Shown here: piece after piece, positions 34,936 through 43,899 of the stretch
Position numbering within the stretch: the first letter of the stretch is position 1
Layout: each line of letters starts with the position of its first letter
Assembly: GCA_963557065.1 (NCBI GenBank)
Contig: CAUWCT010000044.1
Span: 1-64,000, forward strand
Length of the DNA: 64,000 nucleotides
Reading direction: 5' to 3'
DNA from: UMGS1370 sp963557065
GTDB taxonomy: Bacteria; Bacillota; Clostridia; Lachnospirales; Lachnospiraceae
The notes under the pieces: generated by a model
What the model saw: the letters and a program-made list of their open reading frames with translations, nothing else
The model's database searches: none
Told to the model about the DNA's origin: nothing
Program-made: the position numbers and the translations under genes

Positions 34936-37197
34936 ATGGAAAGAGAATTAGAACAGATATTGCAGGCAAGCTGCGGCAAAGGTATCCCGGAGGCATCCAA
35001 TGAAGAGATTTATGGAGCGCTTTTGACCTTGACGAAAGAAAAAATGCAGGGGATGAAGCACAACGAGGGCAGCAGAAAGCTGTATTATATTTCTGCGGAG
35101 TTTCTGATTGGAAAGCTGTTGTCCAATAACCTGATTAATTTAGGGTTGTTTGAAGAGACAAGAGAAGTGCTGAAGAAACATGGACGGGATCTGACGGAAA
35201 TCGAAGAGGTGGAACTGGAGCCGTCCCTTGGCAACGGCGGCCTGGGACGTCTGGCAGCCTGCTTTTTGGATTCCATTGCAACACTGGGGCTAAACGGAGA
35301 CGGTGTGGGACTGAATTATCATGACGGACTGTTTCTCCAGAAATTTGTGGACAATAAGCAGCAGGAAGAGAAAAATCCATGGATTACAGAAAAGAGCTGG
35401 CTGACAAGAACAGAAACAAGCTTTGAAATCCCATTTAAGGACTTTACATTAAAGTCCGCCATGTATGACATTGACGTTCCGGGATACAACAGCGGATGCA
35501 ATAAGCTGCATTTGTTCGATCTGGACAGCGTAGATGAGGGGATCATCGGCAATGGCATTTCCTTTGACAAACATGACATTCACAGGAATCTGACCCTGTT
35601 CCTTTATCCGGATGACAGCGACGAGGCGGGACAGCTTCTGCGGATTTATCAGCAGTATTTTATGGTAAGCAATGGGGCGCAGCTGATTTTAAAAGAGGCA
35701 GAGGAGCGGGGAGTAAACCTCTACCATCTCCATGAGCATGTATGTATCCAGATTAACGATACCCATCCAACCATGGTGATTCCGGAACTGATCCGCATCC
35801 TGACAGAGCAGAAGGGCTTCAATATGGATACTGCAGTGGATGTGGTAAGCAAGACCTGCGCATATACGAACCATACGATTCTGGCCGAGGCTTTGGAGAA
35901 ATGGCCGGTTTCGTATCTGGAGAAGGTGGTGCCCCACCTGCTTCCGATTATACGGGAACTGGATGCAAGAGTGAGAAGGGATTTCCACGATCCCAGGGTA
36001 TATATTATTGACGAGCAGGACAGGGTGCATATGGCTCATATTGACATTCATTTCGGTTATGCAGTCAACGGGGTTGCGGCCCTGCATACGGAGATTCTCA
36101 AAGAATCCGAACTGAAGCCGTTTTATGATATTTATCCGCAGAAGTTCCGTAACAAGACCAATGGAATTACCTTCCGCAGATGGCTTACGCACTGCAATTA
36201 CAGACTGGCTGAATATCTGAAAGAACAAATCGGATCGGGATATATGGAAAATGCCGGTGAACTGGAAAAACTTTTGGCGTATCAGGATGACGAGACGGTG
36301 CTTGCAAAGTTAAAAGAAATCAAGAAAGAAGCCAAGATTGAGTTAAAGAAATACCTGAAACAGACGCAGAACGCAGACATTGATGAAAACTCCGTATTTG
36401 ATATTCAGATCAAACGTCTCCATGAGTACAAGAGACAGCAGATGAATGCGCTGTATGCGATTTATAAATACAAAGAGATTAAGAAGGGAAATCTGCCGAA
36501 ACGTCCCCTTACCATGATTTTTGGGGCGAAAGCAGCACCGGCGTACACCATTGCAAAAGACATTATCCACCTGATCCTGTGCCTGCAGCAGTTAATTGAC
36601 AATGATCCGGAAGTCAGTCCGTACATGAAGATTGTCATGGTAGAGAATTACAATGTGACAAAGGCGGAAAAACTGATTCCCGCATGCGATATTTCCGAAC
36701 AGATTTCACTGGCGTCAAAAGAAGCGTCCGGAACGGGAAACATGAAATTCATGCTCAACGGCGCGGTAACCCTGGGAACAGAAGATGGAGCAAACGTAGA
36801 GATTCACCAGTTGGTTGGTGACGACAATATTTACATTTTCGGAGAAAAGTCCGAAAAGGTCATTGAGTTATATGCAGCAGGCGGATATTGCCCGGCGGAT
36901 ATTTACAACAACGATCCGCTGGTAGAGGAACTGGTTGATTTTATCATCAGCAAAGAGCTGATCCGTATCGGAGATCCGGTAAACCTGGGACGGCTGTACA
37001 AAGAAATCGTAGGAAAAGACTGGTTTATGGCGCTTTTGGATGTGAAAGAATATATCAGGACAAAAGAGCGGATGCTTGAAGACTATGAAGATGAGAAGGC
37101 CTGGGAAAAGAAGATGCTGGTAAACATTGCGAAGGCAGGATTTTTCTCATCTGACAGGACTATAGCAGAGTACAATCAGGATATCTGGCATTTATAA
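34936..37197 (+). CDS. glgP: glycogen/maltodextrin phosphorylase
   Basis: 753 residues, GT35. Releases glucose 1-phosphate from alpha-1,4-glucan ends. LYYISAEFLIGK (near 52), EPSLGNGGLGRLAACFLDS (near 93), NDTHPTMVIPE (near 275) and the PLP lysine in EASGTGNMKFMLNG (near 600) are all present. The frame extends upstream into the debranching enzyme, but AAAGGGAACAAAG before 34936 and family alignment decide this start. Confidence 0.95.
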   Translation: MERELEQILQASCGKGIPEASNEEIYGALLTLTKEKMQGMKHNEGSRKLYYISAEFLIGKLLSNNLINLGLFEETREVLKKHGRDLTEIEEVELEPSLGNGGLGRLAACFLDSIATLGLNGDGVGLNYHDGLFLQKFVDNKQQEEKNPWITEKSWLTRTETSFEIPFKDFTLKSAMYDIDVPGYNSGCNKLHLFDLDSVDEGIIGNGISFDKHDIHRNLTLFLYPDDSDEAGQLLRIYQQYFMVSNGAQLILKEAEERGVNLYHLHEHVCIQINDTHPTMVIPELIRILTEQKGFNMDTAVDVVSKTCAYTNHTILAEALEKWPVSYLEKVVPHLLPIIRELDARVRRDFHDPRVYIIDEQDRVHMAHIDIHFGYAVNGVAALHTEILKESELKPFYDIYPQKFRNKTNGITFRRWLTHCNYRLAEYLKEQIGSGYMENAGELEKLLAYQDDETVLAKLKEIKKEAKIELKKYLKQTQNADIDENSVFDIQIKRLHEYKRQQMNALYAIYKYKEIKKGNLPKRPLTMIFGAKAAPAYTIAKDIIHLILCLQQLIDNDPEVSPYMKIVMVENYNVTKAEKLIPACDISEQISLASKEASGTGNMKFMLNGAVTLGTEDGANVEIHQLVGDDNIYIFGEKSEKVIELYAAGGYCPADIYNNDPLVEELVDFIISKELIRIGDPVNLGRLYKEIVGKDWFMALLDVKEYIRTKERMLEDYEDEKAWEKKMLVNIAKAGFFSSDRTIAEYNQDIWHL

Positions 37198-37256
37198 AAA
37201 GCCGGAATGCCCGGCATGGAGCAATTTGCATGGCTTAAGAACAGGAGACGAGAACT

Positions 37257-38726
37257 ATGAAAAAGAGCGGAATTTTAATGCCTGTTGCCTCTCTTCCATC
37301 CCGTACCGGGGTGGGGGAGATGGGCGCTTTGGCCTCCCGGTTTATTGAACTTTTAAAAGAAAACGGTATAAAAATCTGGCAGATTCTCCCCATGAATCCG
37401 GTGGGATATGGAAATTCTCCGTACCAGCCCTACTCTTCCTGTGCGGGGGATGAGTTGTATATCAGTCTGGATATTTTATATGAAGAAGGGCTGCTGAAGG
37501 CAAAAGCAGAAAGTTTTCGTGAGAATACGGTGCGGATTGATTATGATGCAGTCCGCGCTTTTAAGGAGCCGTATTTGAGAGAGGCATTTGCAGCATTTTG
37601 TGAACAGGGAAAGCAAAAGGAAGAAACCTACAAAGACTTTATTTCCCAGAACTGGGTATATGAGTATGGAGCTTTTCGCGCATGGAAGAGGGCTCAGAAT
37701 GGCATCTGCTGGAATGAATGGACAGAAGAAGGGAAAAACTGGCCGGAAACCAGGACCCCTCTTCCAGCAGACCTGGAAACGGAAGCGCAGTACCAAATGT
37801 TTTTGCAGTATGAATTTTTCCGTCAGTGGATGCGCCTGAAAGGAGAGGCAAATGCAGCAGGCATCCGGATTATGGGGGACGTGCCGTTCTATGTAGGTGT
37901 GGATTCTGCCGATGTGTGGGCGGGAAAGAAAAACTTTTTGCTGGATGAGGACGAAAGGCCGGTTTTTATTGCGGGCGTACCGCCGGATTATTTCAGCGCC
38001 ACAGGACAAAGATGGGGCAACCCGATTTATGACTGGGAGTATCTGAAAGAAAATGAGTATCAGTTCTGGACAGACCGGATCGGGTACAGCAGCAAATTAT
38101 TTGACATTATCCGAATTGACCATTTTCGGGCTTTTGATACATTCTGGAAGATACCGGCAAGCTGCCCCACCGCCATTGAGGGCGAGTGGATCGAAGCGCC
38201 GGGCTATGAGGTAATGGATACATTGAAAGCAAAGATTCCGGGAGTGAATCTGGTTGCAGAGGATTTGGGGGATCTTCGCCCGGAAGTGCTGGAATTAAAG
38301 GACCATTATCATTTGAAGGGGATGAAGATTCTGGTATTTTCCATTGAGACCAACGGAAAATATGGGTATGACAGTTTCTGCGATGTGGAAAACATGATTA
38401 TTTACACCGGAACCCATGATAACGATACGCTGATGGAGTGGTACGGGAAGCTGACCTGCGGGGCCAGGCGGAAAGTCAGAAGATTTCTTGGGCGTCAGGG
38501 AATCCGTCAGGGGAGCATCAAAGACCGGCTGATTGCTTATACATTAAAAAGCCCGGCAGAGTATGCAATTCTGCCAATGGCGGATATTCTGGGACAGGGA
38601 AAAGAAGGTCATTTAAATACGCCGGGAACCGTAGGAAGTCCCAACTGGGAGTGGCGGATGGTTGATTTTGTCCTTGCAGAAAAAGAAATGAAAAAATATA
38701 AAAACTTATTTACATCCAGACAATAA
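37257..38726 (+). CDS. malQ: 4-alpha-glucanotransferase
   Basis: 489 residues, GH77. Transfers maltosyl units between dextrins, making substrates for the phosphorylase. SGILMPVASLPSRTGVGEMG opens the protein; the catalytic regions are IIRIDHFRAFDTFW (nucleophile, near 288), LVAEDLGDL (acid/base, near 335) and TGTHDNDTLMEWY (near 385). AGGAG precedes the ATG. Confidence 0.94.
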   Translation: MKKSGILMPVASLPSRTGVGEMGALASRFIELLKENGIKIWQILPMNPVGYGNSPYQPYSSCAGDELYISLDILYEEGLLKAKAESFRENTVRIDYDAVRAFKEPYLREAFAAFCEQGKQKEETYKDFISQNWVYEYGAFRAWKRAQNGICWNEWTEEGKNWPETRTPLPADLETEAQYQMFLQYEFFRQWMRLKGEANAAGIRIMGDVPFYVGVDSADVWAGKKNFLLDEDERPVFIAGVPPDYFSATGQRWGNPIYDWEYLKENEYQFWTDRIGYSSKLFDIIRIDHFRAFDTFWKIPASCPTAIEGEWIEAPGYEVMDTLKAKIPGVNLVAEDLGDLRPEVLELKDHYHLKGMKILVFSIETNGKYGYDSFCDVENMIIYTGTHDNDTLMEWYGKLTCGARRKVRRFLGRQGIRQGSIKDRLIAYTLKSPAEYAILPMADILGQGKEGHLNTPGTVGSPNWEWRMVDFVLAEKEMKKYKNLFTSRQ

Positions 38727-38737
38727 AGGAGAGCATA

Positions 38738-40501
38738 ATGGAATTTACCGGAGTTTATCATAAAACATCGGAGCAGATGAGTTATCCGTTGAATGAAAAT
38801 GAACTGATCATCAATCTGAAGACAGGGTATGACGTGGAACGGGTATTCATACATTATGGAGACCCGTTTGAGACGGGCATTCTTGGCGGGAATGAGCAAT
38901 GGACGGGAAAACGTGAGGAAATCTGTTTCAGGAAACGTCTGAACCATCAGATCTGGTGGACAACTACATTGAGACCGCAGTACAAGCGATGTAAATATTA
39001 CTTTGAACTGCACACAAAGGACGAGGTGTGGAACTTTTTTGAAGATGGATTTTTGACAAAAGAACAGACGGAAATGGATGGCAGGATGCTGCAGTGCTTT
39101 ACTGTGCCATGGATGAATCCGGCAGATATTAATAAAACGCCAAAATGGGTCAATGAGACGATCTGGTATCAGATTTTTCCGGATCGGTTCTGCAAAGGCG
39201 CCGAAAGCAGAGAAGAGGCGGACGTTTTGCCATGGCGTACCGGGACAGTCACCAATGAAGAACGATTTGGCGGAAATCTAAACGGAATCCGGGAAAAGCT
39301 GCCGTATCTGGCGAATTTGGGAATTACCGGCATTTATCTGAATCCCATTATGGAGGCAGAATCCAATCACAAATACGATACAACCGACTACACAAAAATC
39401 GATCCCCATTTTGGGACAGAGGAAGAGTTTGGGGCATTGGTAAAAGAAGCGCATCATCATGGCATTCGGGTGATGGTGGATGCGGTATTTAATCACTGCG
39501 GACGAAAATTTGCTTTCTGGCAGGACGTTCTGGAAAAAGGAAGAAATTCTGCGTATGCAGACTGGTTTATGATACAGGACTGGGAACAGTTGGGGAAACG
39601 GGCAGATACCAGAGACGGCCGCTTCTACTCCTTTGCATTTGCGGACGGGATGCCGAAACTCAATACAAACAATGAAGCGGTAATTTCTTATTTCAGTAAG
39701 GTGTGTGAAGACTGGATTGGGAAATTTGATATTGACGGTATCCGGTTTGATGTGGGAAATGAGGTGTCCCATACCTTTTTGAAAGCTCTGCGAAAGCATT
39801 TGCAGAAGTTAAAACCGGATTTGTATTTTTTGGGGGAAATCTGGCACGATGCCAGCCAGTGGCTTTACGGAGATGAGTACGATGCTGTGATGAATTATCC
39901 GCTGATGAGCGGAATCCATGATTTCTTTCTGGATAAGGGAATGGAAAAAACCGAGTTTGAGTATATGGTAAATCATTGCTATACTATGTATATGCAGCAA
40001 ACGAATAATGTAATGTTTAATCTCCTGGATTCCCATGATACGCAGCGGCTGATGAGCCGGTTTGACAATCTGGATCAATTTTATCAGCAGCTTGCAATCC
40101 TCTTTACCATGCCAGGAAGCCCATGTATTTACTATGGAACGGAAATCGCCATGAAAGGCGGATTTGATCCGGACTGCCGCAGGTGTATGCCATGGGAAGA
40201 ACTGGAAACAGAAGAAAACAGAGAGAAAATTGCCACAATGAAGACGCTGATTTCCATGCGGAAACATGAGGCGGCATGCAAAAGCCTGTATTTTCATTTT
40301 CCAAAAGAGTACGCTGCCCATCGCCTGGTGGAATATATTAAGCTGGACGAAGCCGGAAACCGGCTGGAAGTGCTGTTAAACTGTTCTGATAAGGCAGCAG
40401 AGATCAGGGAGGGCGGCGAGGTGCTGTTTGCAAGACGGTTTGAGAACGGACTCCTGGAAAGCAACGGAACCCTGATCCGAAGAAAGCCCAACAGGGAATA
40501 A
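38738..40501 (+). CDS. GH13 alpha-glycosidase with N-terminal CBM34 (neopullulanase-like)
   Basis: 587 residues. The first 125 form the CBM34-type domain typical of GH13 subfamily 20 enzymes (neopullulanase, cyclomaltodextrinase, maltogenic amylase). The barrel follows from WVNETIWYQIFPDRF (near 135), with VDAVFNHCG (near 247), DGIRFDVGNEV (nucleophile, near 333), YFLGEIWHD (near 365) and NLLDSHDTQR (near 430). No signal peptide. It is predicted to act on short or cyclic dextrins in the cytoplasm; the exact specificity is open. Confidence 0.87.
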   Translation: MEFTGVYHKTSEQMSYPLNENELIINLKTGYDVERVFIHYGDPFETGILGGNEQWTGKREEICFRKRLNHQIWWTTTLRPQYKRCKYYFELHTKDEVWNFFEDGFLTKEQTEMDGRMLQCFTVPWMNPADINKTPKWVNETIWYQIFPDRFCKGAESREEADVLPWRTGTVTNEERFGGNLNGIREKLPYLANLGITGIYLNPIMEAESNHKYDTTDYTKIDPHFGTEEEFGALVKEAHHHGIRVMVDAVFNHCGRKFAFWQDVLEKGRNSAYADWFMIQDWEQLGKRADTRDGRFYSFAFADGMPKLNTNNEAVISYFSKVCEDWIGKFDIDGIRFDVGNEVSHTFLKALRKHLQKLKPDLYFLGEIWHDASQWLYGDEYDAVMNYPLMSGIHDFFLDKGMEKTEFEYMVNHCYTMYMQQTNNVMFNLLDSHDTQRLMSRFDNLDQFYQQLAILFTMPGSPCIYYGTEIAMKGGFDPDCRRCMPWEELETEENREKIATMKTLISMRKHEAACKSLYFHFPKEYAAHRLVEYIKLDEAGNRLEVLLNCSDKAAEIREGGEVLFARRFENGLLESNGTLIRRKPNRE

Positions 40502-40527
40502 AGCAGATAGAAAGAGGGAGAGGTAAG

Positions 40528-42159
40528 ATGAATCAATATGAGAAATGGTGGAAACACGCAGTGGTTTATCAGATTTATCCGAGAAGTTTTCAGGACAGCA
40601 ACGGAGATGGAATCGGAGATTTAAAAGGCATTATACAGAGGCTGGACTACTTAGAGGAACTGGGGATTGATGCGGTATGGCTGTCTCCGGTGTGCAAATC
40701 CCCCCAGGATGACAACGGCTATGACATTTCGGATTATCAGGATATTGATCCCATGTTTGGAAATATGGATGATATGGAAACGCTGATTCAAGAGGCAAAG
40801 AAGCGGAACATCCGGATCATTCTGGATTTGGTGCTGAACCATTCATCTGACGAGCATAGATGGTTTCAGGAGGCAAAGAAAAGCAAAGACAATCCGTACC
40901 ATGACTATTATGTCTGGAGAGACGGCAAAGAGGGAGTATATCCCAATGACATGAACTCGGTATTCGGCGGTCCTGCATGGGAATGGGTACCGGAACTGGG
41001 GCAGTATTATTTTCATCAGTTTTCAGTAAAACAGCCGGATTTGAATTGGGAGAATCCCAGGGTGCGCAGGGAAATCTATGACATGATTCTGTGGTGGATG
41101 GAGAAGGGCGTGGGCGGATTCCGTCTGGACGTGATCGACCAGATTGCAAAAGAGCCGGATTTGAAGATTACCAATAATGGTCCCAGACTTCACGAATTTA
41201 TCCGGGAATTGAGCCGGGAGACCTTCCAGAAAGGCGATTTGATTACGGTGGGAGAGGCTTGGGGAGCCGACATCCAGCGTGCAAAATTGTACAGCAATCC
41301 GGATGGAAGCGAATGTTCCATGGTATTTCAGTTTGAGCACATCGGGCTGGATCAGCAGGAAGGAAAGGCAAAGTGGGATACTGCGCCCCTTTCTCTTGTA
41401 AAACTGAAACAAGTGCTGGCAAAATGGCAGAAGGAATTGTATGACTGTGGATGGAACAGCCTGTTCTGGGACAACCATGATCTGCCAAGAATCGTATCTC
41501 GATGGGGAAATGATAAAGAGTACCGCACAGAATCTGCAAAAATGCTGGCAACACTGCTTCATGGGATGCAGGGAACGCCATATATTTACCAGGGAGAAGA
41601 GCTGGGAATGACCAACGTGCGCTTTGCGGATATCAGCGATTATCAGGATATTGAAATCCGCAACATGTACAGGGAGAGACTGGCAGCGGGATACAAAAAA
41701 GACGAGATTATGGAATCCATTTATGCCAGGGGCCGGGATAATGCAAGGACTCCCATGCAGTGGAATGGAGAGGCAAACGCAGGATTTACAACGGGAACTC
41801 CCTGGATAAAAGTAAATCCCAATTATACCAGGATCAATGCAGAGGCAGAACGGTTAGATGAGAATTCTGTATTCCATTATTATAAAAAGCTGATTTGGCT
41901 GCGAAAAGAATATCCGGTATTTGCAGACGGAAAGTTTGAACTGATGATGGAAGACGATGAACAGATTTTCGCCTATACCCGTACAGACGGGGATACAAAG
42001 ATGCTTGTATGCGTCAACTTCAGTGATAGGAGCGCAGACTGTCCCATACTGAAAGACTGGGACGGGGCGGAAACATTAATCCGGAATTATCAAGATGGCT
42101 GTCCTGATGGACAGATGCGCCCTTATGAGGCTGTGATAAAAATAAAGGCAACAGTTTAG
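40528..42159 (+). CDS. malL: GH13 alpha-glucosidase (oligo-1,6-glucosidase type)
   Basis: 543 residues, GH13 subfamily 31. WWKHAVVYQIYPRSFQDSNG at the start, LVLNHSSDEHRWF (near 103), GGFRLDVIDQIAK (nucleophile, near 197), TVGEAWG (near 243) and LFWDNHDLPRIVSRWG (near 312). It frees glucose from isomaltose or maltose-type ends; trehalose-6-phosphate hydrolase is a related possibility but the mal context favours alpha-glucosidase. The last codons and the TAG stop lie inside a decayed MITE end. Confidence 0.87.
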   Translation: MNQYEKWWKHAVVYQIYPRSFQDSNGDGIGDLKGIIQRLDYLEELGIDAVWLSPVCKSPQDDNGYDISDYQDIDPMFGNMDDMETLIQEAKKRNIRIILDLVLNHSSDEHRWFQEAKKSKDNPYHDYYVWRDGKEGVYPNDMNSVFGGPAWEWVPELGQYYFHQFSVKQPDLNWENPRVRREIYDMILWWMEKGVGGFRLDVIDQIAKEPDLKITNNGPRLHEFIRELSRETFQKGDLITVGEAWGADIQRAKLYSNPDGSECSMVFQFEHIGLDQQEGKAKWDTAPLSLVKLKQVLAKWQKELYDCGWNSLFWDNHDLPRIVSRWGNDKEYRTESAKMLATLLHGMQGTPYIYQGEELGMTNVRFADISDYQDIEIRNMYRERLAAGYKKDEIMESIYARGRDNARTPMQWNGEANAGFTTGTPWIKVNPNYTRINAEAERLDENSVFHYYKKLIWLRKEYPVFADGKFELMMEDDEQIFAYTRTDGDTKMLVCVNFSDRSADCPILKDWDGAETLIRNYQDGCPDGQMRPYEAVIKIKATV

Positions 42160-42183
42160 CCCCGGGAAGAGCCAGACAGAAAT
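42148..42183 (+). repeat. IS66-type MITE, left-end remnant I
   Basis: GCAACAGTTTAGCCCCGGGAAGA and the following bases align with the left end of copy D at about 28 of 34 positions. It supplies the stop codon of the GH13 alpha-glucosidase (TAG at 42157-42159). The hairpins and right end are gone. Confidence 0.5.
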
Positions 42184-42210
42184 GCACCCATGACATTTTG
42201 GGTGAAAAAA

Positions 42211-42337
42211 GAGTTCGTCAAGACGAACTCTCGCGCCGGAGCGTGGTTGCGTAAGCAACCATCTTCCTTAAACGCGGAGTGCGCAACCTTGCGGAGCGTT
42301 TTTTTATTTGATAGGAATTTCCTATCAAATAAAAAAA
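42211..42337. repeat. array of hairpins after the maltodextrin operon
   Basis: Three or four hairpins follow one another. GAGTTCGTC/GACGAACTC is at 42211-42230 and TGGTTGC/GCAACCA at 42244-42261. A compound ACGC...GCGT hairpin with inner CGCAA/TTGCG covers about 42272-42299 and is followed by seven Ts. Last is a perfect 19-bp palindrome (42299-42317 with 42319-42337, one central T) holding TTTGATAGGAA. The third can terminate the mal operon. The GC-rich modules look like a dispersed element; only one copy is in this window. Confidence 0.65.
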
Positions 42338-42361
42338 CAGACGCTCGGAAATGAGCGTCTG
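42331..42361 (-). terminator. terminator of the TetR-family gene
   Basis: On the minus strand CAGACGCTC pairs with GAGCGTCTG around ATTTCC and is followed by seven Ts. Confidence 0.8.
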
Positions 42362-42410
42362 TAAGGGTGATAAGCTGGCATGTTGACAGGCATTAGAGAA
42401 AACGTATTTC

Positions 42411-42986
42411 TTATCTGCTTGCAGCAGATGGAACCAGAGTTTCAAAATATTTTACCACTTCTTTTTTATCAATTCGCACTTCCTGAGTAATCCACCAGCG
42501 GGTGGCAAATACAATGATGCCTGTGTACATGGTGGCTAAAAGTTCCGGATAGGGACCCAATGGGCGGCCTTTTTTCTGATCCTCTTTCATATGAATGGTA
42601 AGATGGGCCTTCAGCTGCTCAGATAAAAGAGCGATGATGGTTTCATGGGAAGGAGAAGACAGTATTTTTAAAAATACGTCCTCGTGTTTTTCCAGAAAAT
42701 CCAGGTAATATAAAAACATGCCTGTGTAGTAAGATTCCGCATCATGGTCATTGGCGGTTTCCTGGACAGAATTATCATACTCTTCCTGGAGTTCCCGTAT
42801 AATAAAGGTAAACAATTCATACTTGTCTCCGAAGTGCTTGTAAAAGGTAGCCTTTCGCGTCTGCGCCCGTTCACACAATTCAGTAACAGTGATTTCGTCC
42901 AATCCTTTTTCTGAAAGAAGTTCCTGCATGGCCTGCGTCAAGTTTCGATAAGTTTTTTGTACCCGTAAATCTAAGTTCTTATTCAT
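42411..42986 (-). CDS. TetR-family transcriptional regulator
   Basis: 191 residues. The N-terminal TetR helix-turn-helix covers about 10-57 (AMQELLSEKGLDEITVTELC, then ATFYKHFGDKYELF). The C-terminal ligand and dimer domain is unlike any I can name; LLATMYTGIIVFATRWWI near 155 is typical of the TetR_C_7/8-type tail. It is divergent from an operon for a cytidylate-kinase-like protein, an MMPL exporter and two surface proteins, which it probably represses. Confidence 0.85.
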   Translation of the reverse strand: MNKNLDLRVQKTYRNLTQAMQELLSEKGLDEITVTELCERAQTRKATFYKHFGDKYELFTFIIRELQEEYDNSVQETANDHDAESYYTGMFLYYLDFLEKHEDVFLKILSSPSHETIIALLSEQLKAHLTIHMKEDQKKGRPLGPYPELLATMYTGIIVFATRWWITQEVRIDKKEVVKYFETLVPSAASR

Positions 42987-43020
42987 CTCATCCTCCGTTT
43001 GGAAACTATTAAGATAATTT

Positions 43021-43036
43021 AGTAAATTAATTTACT
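43021..43036. promoter_or_regulatory. candidate TetR operator
   Basis: AGTAAATTAATTTACT is a perfect 16-bp palindrome in the divergent region, 35 bases before the TetR start and 20 bases before the -35 box of the MMPL operon. Size and place fit a TetR operator. Confidence 0.55.
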
Positions 43037-43055
43037 TTGATAAGTTAATTGTATC

Positions 43056-43084
43056 TTGTATCTTTTCCTGAATCTTATTATAAT
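43056..43084 (+). promoter_or_regulatory. promoter of the MMPL operon
   Basis: TTGTAT (43056-43061) and TATAAT (43079-43084) with a 17-base spacer. The expected transcript start is near 43091, so MITE D lies in the 5' leader. Confidence 0.65.
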
Positions 43085-43134
43085 TCTTTGCGTAACGAAA
43101 GTCAATTATTTGAATTGAGTATTTCAAATTTAAG

Positions 43135-43234
43135 GTAATAGTTCAGCCATGGGAAGATTCAGGCAGAAAAAGCGTTGAAAACTTGTTTCTTGCACGCTTA
43201 CGGCGGGCAAGAAGATACATGGCTGAACGGTTAC
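43135..43234 (+). repeat. IS66-type MITE, internally deleted copy D with target duplication
   Basis: A 100-bp element bounded by GTAATAGTTCAGCCATG (43135-43151) and CATGGCTGAACGGTTAC (43218-43234), inverted with two mismatches. The exact 8-bp direct repeat AATTTAAG flanks it (43127-43134 and 43235-43242). Compared with copy C, the 3' arm of hairpin 1 is deleted so that AAAACTTGTTT joins hairpin 2 (CTTGC-ACGC with GGCG-GGCAAG). It lies in the 5' leader of the MMPL operon. Confidence 0.9.
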
Positions 43235-43270
43235 AATTTAAGACAGCACTTGAGAGTTGGAGGGAATATT

Positions 43271-43873
43271 ATGGAGTACAGTCTGATAAGCATTGGACGG
43301 CAGTTTGGAAGCGGCGGACACAAAGTAGGGCAGTTGATAGCAGATGAACTGGGACTTCCTTACTATGACAAAGAACTTCTGACCATGGCGGCCAGGAGAG
43401 GATCGCTGTCTGAAAAGAGACTTGCCAGATTTGATGAGAAAAAGCATAATGACTATTTTTATGAAGTGAATTACCGGGGCAATGAAAATGCCCATAAAGG
43501 AATTCCCACCGCACAGGCTCTGTTTGAACTTCAAAGTCAGATTATCCGTAAACTGGCGGAAGGGAAAAAGGGAGTGTTTGTGGGAAGATGCGCAGACTAT
43601 ATTTTGGAGGAAAGCAATTTTCCGGTTTTAAGCGTTTTTATTGCTGCTCCTTTAGATGCCAGGATAAAACGGGTAATGGAACGGGACGGAGTGGCCAGGC
43701 GGACAGCAGAGAGCCTGATTATGAAGAATGACAGGAAGCGGAAACATTATTATGAGAGCCACACCGGACAAAAGTGGGGAGATCCCAGAAGTTATGATTT
43801 ATATTTTGATTCTTCCAAATTGAGTCTGACTGCGATTGCCCGGCAGATTATTTTAGAGTTATCAGAAGAATAG
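43271..43873 (+). CDS. cytidylate kinase-like protein
   Basis: 200 residues of the cytidylate-kinase-like (PF13189 type) family. A P-loop-like start SIGRQFGSGGHKVGQLIADE (near 5) is followed by VGRCADYILEE (near 100) and FIAAPLDARIKRVMER (near 120). True CMP kinases have a similar fold; these relatives have no proven substrate. The frame opens at 43175 inside MITE D, but GGAGGG just before 43271 and the family start fix this ATG. First gene of the TetR-linked operon. Confidence 0.83.
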   Translation: MEYSLISIGRQFGSGGHKVGQLIADELGLPYYDKELLTMAARRGSLSEKRLARFDEKKHNDYFYEVNYRGNENAHKGIPTAQALFELQSQIIRKLAEGKKGVFVGRCADYILEESNFPVLSVFIAAPLDARIKRVMERDGVARRTAESLIMKNDRKRKHYYESHTGQKWGDPRSYDLYFDSSKLSLTAIARQIILELSEE

Positions 43874-43899
43874 ACAATCTGAAAAATGGAGAGAAGATT

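Noticed and set aside
37198..37256. GCCGG-AATGC-CCGGC hairpin between glgP and malQ as a terminator
   Set aside because: Five pairs and no T-tract; malQ clearly belongs to the same operon.
42218..42445. 75-codon open frame on the minus strand over the hairpin array
   Set aside because: It reads through the hairpins and terminator and overlaps the TetR 3' end; it is a by-product of repeat sequence.
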